Shown here piece after piece: positions 42,849 through 55,800 of a stretch of 64,000 nt of DNA. The notes beneath the pieces were generated by a model. That model was not told the origin of the DNA and made no database searches. It worked only from the letters and a program-made list of their open reading frames with translations. Position 1 is the stretch's first letter. The number at the start of each line of letters is the position of its first letter. The stretch comes from Paraflavitalea devenefica (GTDB lineage Bacteria > Bacteroidota > Bacteroidia > Chitinophagales > Chitinophagaceae), in NCBI RefSeq assembly GCF_011759375.1, contig NZ_JAARML010000003.1, forward strand, positions 846,985-910,984, read 5' to 3'. Made by a program: the position numbers and the translations under genes.

Positions 42849-43862
42849 CTATTTCCAGGGACACCAGATATAGCCTTTTTTATTGTCATCTCCTCTTATT
42901 ATAAATGACACTTCAAAGGTCTTGGGCTTTCGCTCGGCCTCGCTGAGTTTTGAAATGGTGATATCATAGGTGAAACCGAATTGCAGGCTTTTGTACCGCA
43001 TTCCGATATAGGGGATGATAGCATTTTTTGACCAATACCAAACACCCAGGTTCAATATCTGATCATCGCCAGTTTCATCAATGAAAAACCCTAATGCGCC
43101 ACCGATGGAAAAATAATTCGCAGCCGACTGATATTGATAAATGCCATTGGCATTAAAAAGTATGTTGTTATTCAGGCGTGTTTCAAAATTGGCATGCACC
43201 ACTTTTCTCATGGCAAGATATTGGTGCGGATCGTTCAAAAAGGTTTGTTTGGGTTTATTCAGGTGGAAAAAGGCAACCCCCAGGTCAATATTGGAATAAT
43301 CGGTGGTATAGCTATAGGTGGCTCCTGCACTGGAGGAAATATAGGGTTTCATGTTGATCAGCGCTGCTTCACCTGTAGGCAGGTTGGTATTAAAACCATG
43401 CCCGGTAAACTGTTCTCCAAAAACGAGCCGGTCAAAATCTATCGTTTTGCTGCCATAAATGCCACCCACTCCGATCCCAAACCTGTGATCGCCGGCATCC
43501 CTGGCCAGTGTTATATTGTACGAAACGTTGAGCGATGCATATATGCTTTTGTGGATACCCGACATGGCATAATCATACATCAGCATACCTCCCAATCCAA
43601 ACGTACTTGTTTCAGGAAGTTTGTCTTTCATGATCTTACTGTCGTAAGAAATTGTTCCCGTGGCATAGGGGCTGGCAGGGCCGATCCATTGATCCCGGAT
43701 ATTGGTGATAAGCCTCCATTTGCCATTGATATTTGCCGTAAGCCCCGGGTTGATATTTAAGGGCGATGAAAAGAACTGTGAAAAGCTCGGGTCCTGGGTA
43801 AATCCATACCCCGGCAAAATGAGCAAAAACAAAAATGATTTCAAAATTTGTTGCTGTTTCAT
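42849..43862 (-). CDS. PorP/SprF family type IX secretion outer-membrane protein
   Basis: 337 residues from the ATG at 43862 (an in-frame ATG lies 9 bp upstream). The signal peptide is 1-22 (PGYGFTQ). The mature part starts DPSFSQFFSSPLNINPGLTA, the hallmark of PorP/SprF proteins, followed by IRDQWIGPASPYATGTISYD and barrel strands (LGVWYWSKNAIIPYIGMRY, LQFGFTYDITISKLSEAERK). SprF of gliding Bacteroidota is needed to deliver and anchor the cognate SprB-type adhesin. Here the gene starts 12 bp after the stop of the giant adhesin gene, the classical cargo-partner arrangement. Confidence 0.92.
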   Translation of the reverse strand: MKQQQILKSFLFLLILPGYGFTQDPSFSQFFSSPLNINPGLTANINGKWRLITNIRDQWIGPASPYATGTISYDSKIMKDKLPETSTFGLGGMLMYDYAMSGIHKSIYASLNVSYNITLARDAGDHRFGIGVGGIYGSKTIDFDRLVFGEQFTGHGFNTNLPTGEAALINMKPYISSSAGATYSYTTDYSNIDLGVAFFHLNKPKQTFLNDPHQYLAMRKVVHANFETRLNNNILFNANGIYQYQSAANYFSIGGALGFFIDETGDDQILNLGVWYWSKNAIIPYIGMRYKSLQFGFTYDITISKLSEAERKPKTFEVSFIIRGDDNKKGYIWCPWK

Positions 43863-43874
43863 AATGCACATTTT

Positions 43875-46800
43875 TTATCTTAATAACATTGCGTTACCGG
43901 CCCGCTTGAATACGGTACCATCGTTTCCAATAGCTTCTACTGTCCAGGTATAGGTATCCATTACCTGCGGCACCCCTTTAAATATTCCATCCCATCCTTT
44001 GCCCAACTCCTGTGTTTCAAACATCAACTGCCCCCACCTGTTGAATACACGGAAATATTTAAGTTCAACGATGTTGAGGGTGAACGGGAACAGGAAGTCA
44101 TTATGACCATCCTTGTTGGGTGTCCAGGCGTTGGGTACCCAAAGATTTGGCGGTTCATCTATTCGTGGCTGACTAATAACTTTTACAACCAGGGTATCTA
44201 CGATAATACATCCGGCATCAGAAGTTATGTAGATCAGGTATTCTATCCGTTGCGAATATTTGTACACAGGATTGTAAATATTGGTTCTGCTCAATCCTAT
44301 AGATGGTGCCCATCTGTACGAATAATTGCTGCCCAATACTCTTGCCTTCAGTGGAGTAGGAACATTCACCGTAGTGGTTACATCCGGATATCTGATGGAG
44401 GCAATCGCCGGTGTTACATTGACTACCGCAGCAGTGCTGACTGCATTATTTGTACAATTGGCATCGGAAACACTTGTTATGGTATATGTTGTATTGGTAG
44501 TTGGCGACACTTCCAGTCGATAAATTGTTCCTGTAATAGCAGGAATAGTGCGGTTGGAAGTTCCGTCGTTATAAGTGATCGTAAACGGCGCCTTTCCTGT
44601 AAGTGTAATGTTTAAAATGGTTTTTGAGCCGGCACAAATATTGCCTCCTGCTATAATGGCTGTTGGTAATGGTATTATTTGTACAACGACCGGTTTGATG
44701 GTGTAGCAGCCTGCAGCATTTGTGGCTTTAATATAATAGGTTCCGCTGGTTGTTATGGCATTGGGATTTGGCATTAGTGAGGTGGCCGCAGCATTTGACC
44801 AATATGAATAGATCAAACCTGTGTCACTGCCGGCAGAAATGGCCGGAGCTGTCAGATCCACCGTGCCTTGTCCGCAAACCGAAGCCGGGTTGGTTACCAT
44901 CAACGTTGGTGAACCTTGTAATGTTAAGTTGGTGATAATTGTACTATCGCAACCTATGGTATTTGTAAATACGGATGTATAAACCCCGCTGGCCGTTGCT
45001 ATTGCACCGCTGGGTAATATATAGGAACTTGCGCAGGTAGATATATTCTCTGTTTTGGTATAGGATGAGTTGATATGTAAAATCAGCGTTACCAGGGAGT
45101 CGCAACCGGCAGCACTGGTGAGGGTGTCTGTATAAGTTCCTGCCGCATTGTACTGGTTGCCATTCCAGGTGTACGGCAATTGGTTGGCGCAGGTAGTGAT
45201 AGTTTCTGTACCTGCCAGTGTCGGGTTTACATGCAATGTCAGGGTTGCTATAGAGTCACAACCCGCGGAAGTGGTCAGGGTATCTGTATAGGTTCCTGCT
45301 GTATTGTATGTATTACCATTCCAGGTATAGGGTAATTGATTGTTACAGATGGTGATGGTCTCTGTGCCAGTTACTATTGAATTGATATTCAATATCAGGG
45401 TGACTACGGAGTCACAGCCAGCAGCACTGATTAGAGTATCGCTGTAAGTACCCGCTGCATTGTAAGTATTACCATTCCAGGTGTAAGGTAACTGGTTATT
45501 GCAAATAGCGATGGTTTCTGAGCCAGTCAATATCGCGTTCACATTCAATGTCAATGTAACTACAGAGTCGCAACCGGCAGCGCTAGTCAGCGTATCGGCA
45601 TAAATTCCAGCGGCTGTGAATTGATTACCATTCCAGGTATATGGTAATTGATTATTGCATATGGTAATAGTCTCTACGCCGGTCAGTATCGGATTTACAT
45701 TCAATATTAGGGTAGCTACTGAATCACAACCAGCTGCACTGATCAGCGTATCGGTATAAGTACCGGCGGTATTGTACACATTGCCATTCCATGTGTACGG
45801 TAATTGGTTGTTGCAGATTGCGATGGTCTCTGAACCAGTCAGGGTCGGATTAACATTTAGTGACAGCGTCACCACAGAATCACAACCAGCGGCACTGATC
45901 AGTGTGTCAGTGTAGGTTCCTGCTGCATTATATGTGTTTCCATTCCATGTGTAGGGCAATTGGTTGTTACAGATGGTGATGGTTTCTGTGCCGGTTACTA
46001 TTGAATTGATATTCAATATCAGGGTGACTACGGAATCACAACCCGCAGCACTGATCAGCGTATCTGTATAAGTTCCGGCAGCATTGTACTGATTACCATT
46101 CCATGTGTACGGCAATTGATTATTGCAGATGGCGATAACCTCTGTACTAGTCAAAATTGGGTTTACATTCAAGGTTAGGGTAACTACAGAATCACAACCG
46201 ACGGAACTAGCCAGTGTATCTGTATAAGTTCCGGCGGCATTGTACTGATTGCCATTCCAGGTGTATGGAAACTGGTTGTTACATATCGAGATGGTCTCTG
46301 TTCCAGTTACAATTGAGTTAACGTTCAATGTCAGCGTAACTACTGAATCACATCCGGCGATACTAATCAATGTATCCATATAAGTACCTGCGGCATCATA
46401 GCTGTTGCCATTCCAGCTATAAGGTAATTGGTTATTACAGATAGTGATTGTTTCTGTACCAGTCAATACCGGGCTTACATTTAGGATCAAGGTAACTACG
46501 GAGTCGCAACCGACAGCGCTGGTCAAAGTATCATTATAAGTTCCTGCTGTGGTGTAGTTGTTGCCATTCCAGGTGTACGGCAATTGGTTGTTACATATTG
46601 TGATTGTTTCTGTGCCAACCAGTGTCGGGTTCACATTCAAACTAAGAGTTACGATCGAATCACAACCGGCAGCACTGGTCAGCGTATCTATATATGTTCC
46701 TTCGACATTATAGCTGTTGCCGTTCCAGCTATATGGCAATTGATTGTTACAGATTGTGATGGTCTCTGTACTTGTCAGTGTCGGGCTCACATTCAAGGTC

Positions 46801-49800
46801 AACGTAACCACAGAATCACAACCAGTTGTGCTAGTCAGTGTATCAGCATAAGTTCCTGCAGTATTGTATGTATTCCCATTCCATGTGTAAGGTAGCAGAT
46901 TGTTGCAGATAGTGATGGTTTCAGTACCGGTTATCGTTGGGTTGACATTCAGCGCCAGGGTAACGACTGAGTCGCAACCGGCAGCGCTAACCAGTGTGTC
47001 AATATAGATGCCTGCTGTATTGTAAGCGTTGCCATTCCAACTATAAGGCAATTGGTTGGTGCAGATTGTGACAACCTCTGTGCCAGTCAATATTGGATTT
47101 ACATTCAAGGTAAAGGTAACTATTGAATCACAACCGGCAGCGCTAGTCAGCGTATCGGCATAAATTCCAGCGGCTGTGAATTGGTTGCCATTCCAGGTGT
47201 ATGGCAATTGATTGTTGCAGATGGTGATCGTTTCTGTACCGGTCAGTATCGGATTTACATTCAGGATTAATGTAACTACAGAATCACACCCGGCAATACT
47301 GATCAATGTATCAGTATAGGTTCCAGCCGTAACGTAGCTGTTGCCATTCCAGCTATACGGTAATTGGTTGTTACAGATTGAGATAGTCTCTGAACCAGCC
47401 AGGGTCGGATTAACATTCAGTGACAGCGTCACCACGGAATCACAACCAGTTGCACTGGTCAGCGTATCTGTATAAGTTCCGGCGGCGTTGTACTGGTTAG
47501 CATTCCAGGTGTATGGTAATTGATTGCTACAGATTTTGACAACTTCTGTGCCGGTGAATATCGGGTTCACATTTAAGATCAGGGTAACAACAGAATCACA
47601 ACCCGAAACGCTGATCAACGTATCGGTATAGGCCCCCGCTGCAGTGTAAGTATTACCATTCCATGTGTATGGTAATTGGTTATTGCAGATGCTAATGGTT
47701 TCTGTGCCGGTCAGGGTCGGGTTCACATCCAAGGTTAGCATAACCACGGAATCACATCCGGCAGCACTGATCAACGTATCTGTGTATGTACCTGCTGTAC
47801 TATAGCTGTTACCATTCCATGTATATGGAAGCTGATTGTTACATATAGTAATCGTTTCTGCACCAGTCAATATTGAGTTCACATTCAAGGTCAGGGTGAC
47901 TACTGAATCACAACCGGAAGTACTGGTCAATGTATCCATGTAAGTTCCGGCAGCATTGTACTGATTGCCATTCCATGTGTATGGAAGTTGATTGTTGCAG
48001 ATGGTAATGATTTCTGTACCGGTTACTATTGAATTGATACTCAATGTCAAAGCAACTACGGAGTCACAGCCAGCACCACTGATTAAAGTATCAATGTAAG
48101 TCCCCGCTGCGTTGTATGTATTGCCATTCCAGGTGTATGGCAATTGGTTGTTGCAGATGGTAATGGTCTCTGCACCTGTCAGGATTGGGTTCACATTCAA
48201 AGTAAGAGTGACGGTAGAATCACAGCCCGCTGCACTGGTCAGGGTATCTATATAAGTTCCAGCTGCATTATAAACGTTGCCATTCCAGGTGTACGGTAAT
48301 TGATTATTGCAAATAGTGATGGTTTCTGTACCGGTCAGTATCGGATTTACATTCAAGGTCAAGGTGATTACAGAGTCACAACCAGTGGCATTGGTGAGGG
48401 TATCTGTATAGGTTCCGGCGGCATTATAACTGTTTCCATTCCAGGTGTAGGGCAATTGGTTGTTACAGATTGTGATGGTTTCTGTGCCGGTTACTATTGA
48501 ATTGATATTCAATATCAGGGTGACTACGGAGTCACAACCCGCAGCACTGATCAGCGTATCTGTATACGTTCCGGCAGCATTGTACTGATTGCCATTCCAG
48601 GTGTAAGGTAACTGGTTATTGCAAATGGCGATGGTTTCTGAGCCATTCAATATCGGGTTCACATTCAATATCAATGTAATTACAGAGTCGCAACCGGTAA
48701 CACTGGTCAGCGTATCTGTGTATGTTCCTGCCGCATTGTAGCTGTTACCACCCCAGGTGTATGGCAATTGGTTGTTGCAAACGGTGATGATTTCTGTGCC
48801 AGTCAATGCCGGGCTTACATTTAGGGTCAAGGTGACTACGGAGTCGCAACCGGTAGTGCTGATCAAAGTATCAGTATAAGTGCCTGCGGCATTGTACTGA
48901 TTGCCATTCCAGGCATATGGTAATTGATTGTTGCAGATGGTGATGTTTTCTGTACTGGTCAGTATTTTGTTTACATTCAAGGTCAGTGTAATCACTGAAT
49001 CACAACCGGCAACGCTGGTCAGGGTATCTGTATAAGTTCCTGCAGAATTATAACTGTTGTCGTTCCAGGTAAACGGAAATTGGTTTGGACACACAGTAAC
49101 TGTCTGAGCACTGGTCAATATCGGGGTTATATTCAATGTCAGAGTAACTACTGAGTCGCAACCGGCAGCGCTGGTCAAAGTATCAGTATAAGTGCCTGCG
49201 GTATTGTACTGGTTACCATTCCAGGTGTATGGTAATTGATTGTTACAGATGGTAATGGTCTCTGTGCCAGCCTGTGTTAGGTTCACATTCAATGTCAACG
49301 TAACCACAGAATCACATCCAGCGGCGCTGGACAAGGTATCGGTATAAGTTCCGGCGGCATTGTACTGATTACCATTCCAGGTGTATGGCAATTGGTTGCT
49401 ACAAATTGTGATAGTCTCTGTACCAGTTACAATTGAGTTAACGGACAATGTCAGGGTTATTACTGAATCACATCCAGCAGCGCTGGTCAGCGTATCAGTA
49501 TAAACTCCAGCGGCTGTATATTGATTACCATTCCAGGTATAGGGCAGTTGATTAGAGCAAATAGTAGCGGTCTGTGTACCTGTCACTACCGGACTTACAG
49601 TCAATGTCAAGATAACAATAGAATCGCAGCCGGTAGCACTGATCAGGGTATCAATGTAGGTTCCGGCAGAATTATACTGGCTGTCATTCCAGGTATAAGG
49701 CAATTGGTTGTTACAGATTGTGATGGTTTCTGTACCTGCCAATGTCGGATTTACATTCAAAGTCAGGGTTACCATAGAATCACATCCAGCAATACTGATC

Positions 49801-52800
49801 AGGGTATCTGTATAAGTGCCTGCGGTATTGTACTGATTACCATTCCAGATGTATGGAAGTTGGTTATTACATATTGTGATGGTTTGTGTACCGGTTATAA
49901 TTGAGTTAATGTTCAATGTCAGTGTAACTACTGAATCACAGCCGGCGGCGCTGGTCAATGTATCAGTATAAGTGCCAGCAGTATTATAGCTACTACCGTT
50001 CCAGGTGTACGGTAATTGGTTGTTGCAGATGGTGATGGTTTCTGTGCCGGTTAATATCGGGTTTACATTCAGGGTAAGAGTAACTGCTGAATCACAACCC
50101 GAAACGCTGAGCAGTGTATCGGTATACGTACCTGCTGCATTATAACTATTGCCATTCCAAGTATATGGTAGTTCATTGTTGCAGATGGTGATGGCTTCTG
50201 TACCGGTTACAATTAAATTGACGTTCAATGTCAGTATAACTGCCGAATCGCAGCCCGCAGTACTGATCAGTGTATCCGTATAAAGCCCTCCTGTATTGTA
50301 CTGATTTCCATTCCATGTAAACGGCAGTTGATTGTTGCATATTGTGATGGTTTCTGAGCCAGTAAGTGTCGGGTTCACATTCAAAGTCAGAGTAATGATA
50401 GAGTCACAGCCGGAAGCACTGGTCAGGGTATCTGTATAAGTACCAGCTGCGCTATAAATGTTGCTATTCCAGGTATAGGGTAACTGGTTGTTACAGATGA
50501 TGATAGTTTCTGAGCCTGTCAGTGTCGGGTTCACATTCAACGTCAGTGTAACGATTGAATCACAACCGGCAGAACTGGTTAATGTATCTGTATAGGTCCC
50601 AGCGGCATTATAACTGTTTCCGTTCCAGATGTACGGTAATTGGTTGTTACATATTGTGATCGTTTCTGTGCCTGTCAGTGTGGGATTTTCATTCAAGATC
50701 AGCGTAACCACAGAATCACAACCCGCAGCACTGATCAAAGTATCAGTATATGTACCAGCTGCGTTATAACTATTACCATTCCAGGTGTATGGAAGTTGAT
50801 TGTTACAGATTGTGATGGTTTCTGAGCCAGTCAATACCGGGTTCACATTCAACGTCAGCGTTACAATAGAGTCACAACCAGCGACACTGATCAGTGTGTC
50901 AGTGTAGGTTCCTGCTGCATTATATGTGTTTCCATTCCATGTGTAAGGTAGCAGATTGCTACAGATAGTGATGGTTTCAATACCGGTTATCGTTGGACTG
51001 ACATTCAGCACCAGGGTAACAACTGAGTCGCAACCGGCAGAACTGGTCAGGGTATCTATATATGTTCCCGCGGCATTGTATTGATTGCCATTCCAGACGT
51101 ACGGCAACTGGTTGTTGCAGATTGTAATAATCTGAGAACCCGCAACAGTTGAGTTCACATTCAATGTCAGGGTTACGATAGAGTCACAACCGGCTATGTT
51201 GATCAGGGTATCAGCATAAGTTCCTGCAACATTGTACTGGTTGCCATTCCAAGTGTATGGTAGTTGATTGTTACATATTGTAACTATCTGAGCACCGGTT
51301 ACTACAGGGTTAACATTCAATGATAGAGTCACTACAGAATCACAGCCGGAAGCACTGGTCAGCGTATCTGTGTAAGTTCCGGCAGCATTGTAACTGTTTC
51401 CATTCCAGGTGTATGGTAATTGGTTATTACATATTGTGATAGTTTCTGAGTCAGTCAGTGTTGGGCTCACATTCAATGTCAGCGTGGCAATAGAATCGCA
51501 ACCAGCAGTACTGATCAAAGTATCCTTATAAGTTCCAGCGGCATTATAGCTGTTGCCGTTCCAGGTGTATGGCAATTGATTAGTGCAGATGGTGATCGTT
51601 TCTGTACCGGTCAGTATCGGATTTACATTCAAGGTCAGCATAGCTATAGAATCACAGCCAGCAGCGCTTATCAGCGTGTCTGTGTAAGTTCCGGCAGCGT
51701 TGTATTGATTGCCATTCCAGTTATAGGGTAATTGGTTGCTACAGATCGTAATGGTCTGTGCACCGGTAACCGTAGGATTAACGTTTAACGTAAGGGTAAC
51801 TACAGAGTCGCAGCCGGCAGCGCTGGTCAGCGTATCAGCATAAATTCCAGCGGCTATGAATGGGTTACCATTCCAGGTATAGGGCAATTGGTTGTTGCAT
51901 ATTGTGATGGTTTCTGAGCTAGTAAATGTCGGGTTCACATTCAAAGTCAGAATAATGATAGAGTCACAGCCGGTTGTACTGGTCAGAGTATCTGTATAAG
52001 TACCAGCTGCGCTATAGCTGTTGCCGTTCCAGGTGTAGGGCAACTGGTTGTTACATATTGTGATAGTTTCTGAGCTAGTAAATGTCGGGTTCACATTCAA
52101 CGTCAGTGTAACGATTGAATCACAACCAAATGTACTGACCAAAGTATCTTTATAGGTTCCGGCTGTGTTATAGCTGTCGCCGTGCCAGGTGTATGGTAAT
52201 TGGCTGTTACAGATAGTAATGGTCTCTGTTCCGGTTGCAATTGAGTTGACGTTCAAGGTTAGCGTAACTACAGAGTCACAACCGGCAGTACTGGTCAGCG
52301 TATCTGTGTAAGTTCCGGCCGCATTGTACTGGTTGCCGTTCCAATTATACGGCAGTTGGTTGTTACAAATGGTTACAGTTTCTGCCCCAATCAATATAGG
52401 ATTAACATTCAATGTCAATGTAACTATAGAGTCACAACCGCTAATGCTAGTCAATGTGTCAGTATACGTTCCAGCTGTATTATAGCTATTGCCATTCCAG
52501 GCGTACGGTAATTGGTTGTTACAGATGGTTATGGCCTCAGTACTGGACAGTATTGAGTTCACATTCAACGTCAGCGTTACTATAGAGTCACAGCCGGTCG
52601 CACTGATCAATGTATCGGTATAAGTCCCAGTCGCATTGTATGTATTGCCGTTCCATATGTATGGCAATTGGTTATTACATATTGTGATAGTTTCGGTACC
52701 TGTCAGTGTGGGATTTTCATTCAAGATCAGCGTAACTACAGAATCACAACCCGCAGCACTGATCAAAGTATCAGTATATGTACCAGCTGCGTTATAACTA

Positions 52801-55800
52801 TTACCATTCCAGGTGTATGGAAGTTGATTGTTACAGATTGTGATGGTTTCTGAGCCAGTCAATATCGGGTTCACATTTAAGGTCAGAGTTACTATAGAGT
52901 CACAGCCGGTCGCACTGATCAATGTATCTGTATAGAATCCAGCCGTATTATAACTGTTGCCATTCCATGTATATGGCAACTGGTTGTTGCAAATCGTAAC
53001 AGTCTGAGAACCCGTGACAGTTGGATTAACGTTCAATGTAAGGGTAACTATAGAGTCGCAACCGGCATCGCTGGTCAGCGTATCAGCATAAATTCCAGCG
53101 GCTGTGAATTGGTTACCATTCCAGGTATAGGGCAATTGATTGTTGCAGATGGTTATCGTTTCTGTACCGGTCAGTATCGGATTTACATTCAGGATCAATG
53201 TAACTATAGAATCACACCCGGCAACACTTATCAATGTATCTGTATAGGTTCCAGCCGTAATATAGCTGTTACCATTCCAGCTATGCGGTAATTGGTTGTT
53301 ACAGATTGTGATAGTCTCTGAACCAGTCAGGGTCGGATTTACATTCAAGGATAATGTTACGATGGAGTCGCAACCAGCAGCACTCGTCAAAGTATCCTTA
53401 TAAATGCCAGCTGTGTTGTAGTTGTTTCCATTCCAGGTGTATGGGAGTTGATTACTACAAATTGTAACTGTCTGTGCGCCGGTTACTACAGGGTTCACAA
53501 CCAATGTCAGAGTTACGATAGAATCGCAACCAGTGGAGTTAGTTAGTGTATCGGCATAAGTGCCTGCAACATTGTACTGGTTACCATTCCAGGAGTATGG
53601 AAGTTGATTATAGCAAATAGTAACTTCCTGCAAACCGGTCAAAGTTTGATTCACATTCAAGATCAGGGTAACCACAGAATCACAACCGGAAGTACTGATC
53701 AAAGTATCCTTATAAGTTCCAGCGGCATTATAACTGTTTCCATTCCAGGTGTACGGTAATTGGTTATCACATATTGTGATAGTTTCTGTGCCAGTCAATG
53801 CTGGGTTCACATTCAAGGTTAGAGTAACAATAGAGTCGCAACCAGTGATACTGATCAAAGTATCTTTATATGTTCCGGCAGCATTATAGCTGTTGCCATT
53901 CCATGTATATGGCAACTGGTTGCTACAGATCGTAACGGTCTGAGAATACGTGACAGTTGGATTAACGTTTAGTGTAAGGGTAACTACAGAGTCACAGCCG
54001 GTCGCACTGATCAAAGTATCTGTATAGATTCCAGCCGTATTATAACTGTTGCCATTCCATATATATGGCAACTGGTTGTTACAGATCGTAACAGTCTGAG
54101 AACCTGTGGCAGTTGTGTTCACATTTAAAGTCAGCGTGACAATAGAATCACAACCCGCAGCATTGGTCAGTGTATCTGTATAAGTACCTGCTACATTATA
54201 AATATTGCTATTCCAGTTGTATGGAAGTTGATTGCTACATATTGTGATGGTTTCTGAACTAGTTAGCGTCGGGCTTACATTCAAGGTCAACGTAACCACA
54301 GAATCACAACCAGTGGAGCTAGTCAACGTATCGGCATAAATGCCTGCAACATTGTATTGGTTTCCATTCCAGGAGTATGGAAGTTGATTAGAGCAAATAG
54401 TAACTGCCTGCAAACCGGTCAAAGTCGGATTCACATTCAGGGTCAGGGTAACCGCAGAATCACAACCCGCAACACTGATCAAAGTGTAAGTGTACGTACC
54501 AGCTGTGTTATAACTATTACCATTCCAGGTGTAAGGAAGTTGATTGTTACAGATAGTAATGGTTTCTGAGCCAGTCAATGCCAGGTACACATTTAAGGTC
54601 AGAGTTACTATAGAGTCACAGCTGGTCGTACTGATCAAAGTATCAGTATATGTACCTGCTGCGTTGTAAATATTGCTATTCCAGGTGTATGGCAATTGAT
54701 TGTTACAGATAGTAATGGTTTCTGAACCAGTCAATGTTGTGTTTACATTCAATGTCAGTGTAACTACTGAGTCACAACCAGCTGCACTGATCAAAGTATC
54801 CTTATAGGTTCCTGCTGCATTGTAACTGTTGCCGTTCCAGGTGTGCGGCAGTTGATTGCTACAGATTGTAACAGTCTGCGAACCGGTTACTGCAGGATTG
54901 ACATTCAATGTCAGAGTAACTACAGAATCACAACCCGCTGCATTCAGCAAAGTGTCTTTATATGTGCCTGCGGCATTGAAGCTATTGCCATTCCAACTAT
55001 ACGGTAATTGGTTAGCACAAATTGTAACTGTTTGGGCGCCGGTTACTACAGGATTTGCATTCAATGTGAGGGTTACTACAGAGTCGCAACCCGCTTCACT
55101 CGTCAAAGTGTCCTTATAAGTACCTGCTACATTATAACTGGTTCCATTCCAGGTGTATGGCAATTGATTGTTACAGAGTGTAATCGTTTCTGAACCAGTC
55201 AATGCCGGATTAACGTTCAATGTCAGTGTCACAATAGAGTCACAGCCAGCGGAACTGGTCAATGTGTCTTTATAAGTTCCGGATGTATTATAATTATTGC
55301 CGTTCCAGGTGTATGGCAATTGGTTGTTACAAATTGTGATAGTTTCTGAGCCAGTCAGTGTCTGGTTCACATTCAATGTGAGCGTAACTACCGAATCACA
55401 ACCAGCGGTACTGGTCAGGGTATCTTGATATGTGCCTGCTGCATTATAGTTATTGCCATTCCAGGTGTATGGCAGTTGATTAGTACAGATTGTAGCTGTC
55501 TGAGCGCCAGTTACTACAGGATTGACATTTAAGATCAGAGTTACAATAGAATCACAACCTACAGTACTTGTCAAAGTATCCTTATATGTTCCTGCTGCGT
55601 TGTAGATATTGCTGTTCCAGGTATAGGGTAACTGGTTGTTACAAATTGTAACGGCCTGGGTACTGGTTACTCCAGGGTTTACATTTAACGTCAGCGTAAC
55701 TACAGAATCACAACCAGTAGCACTGGTCAGAGTGTCATTATAAGTCCCTGCTGCGTTGTAGCTATTGCCATTCCAGATATATGGCAACTGGTTATTACAT

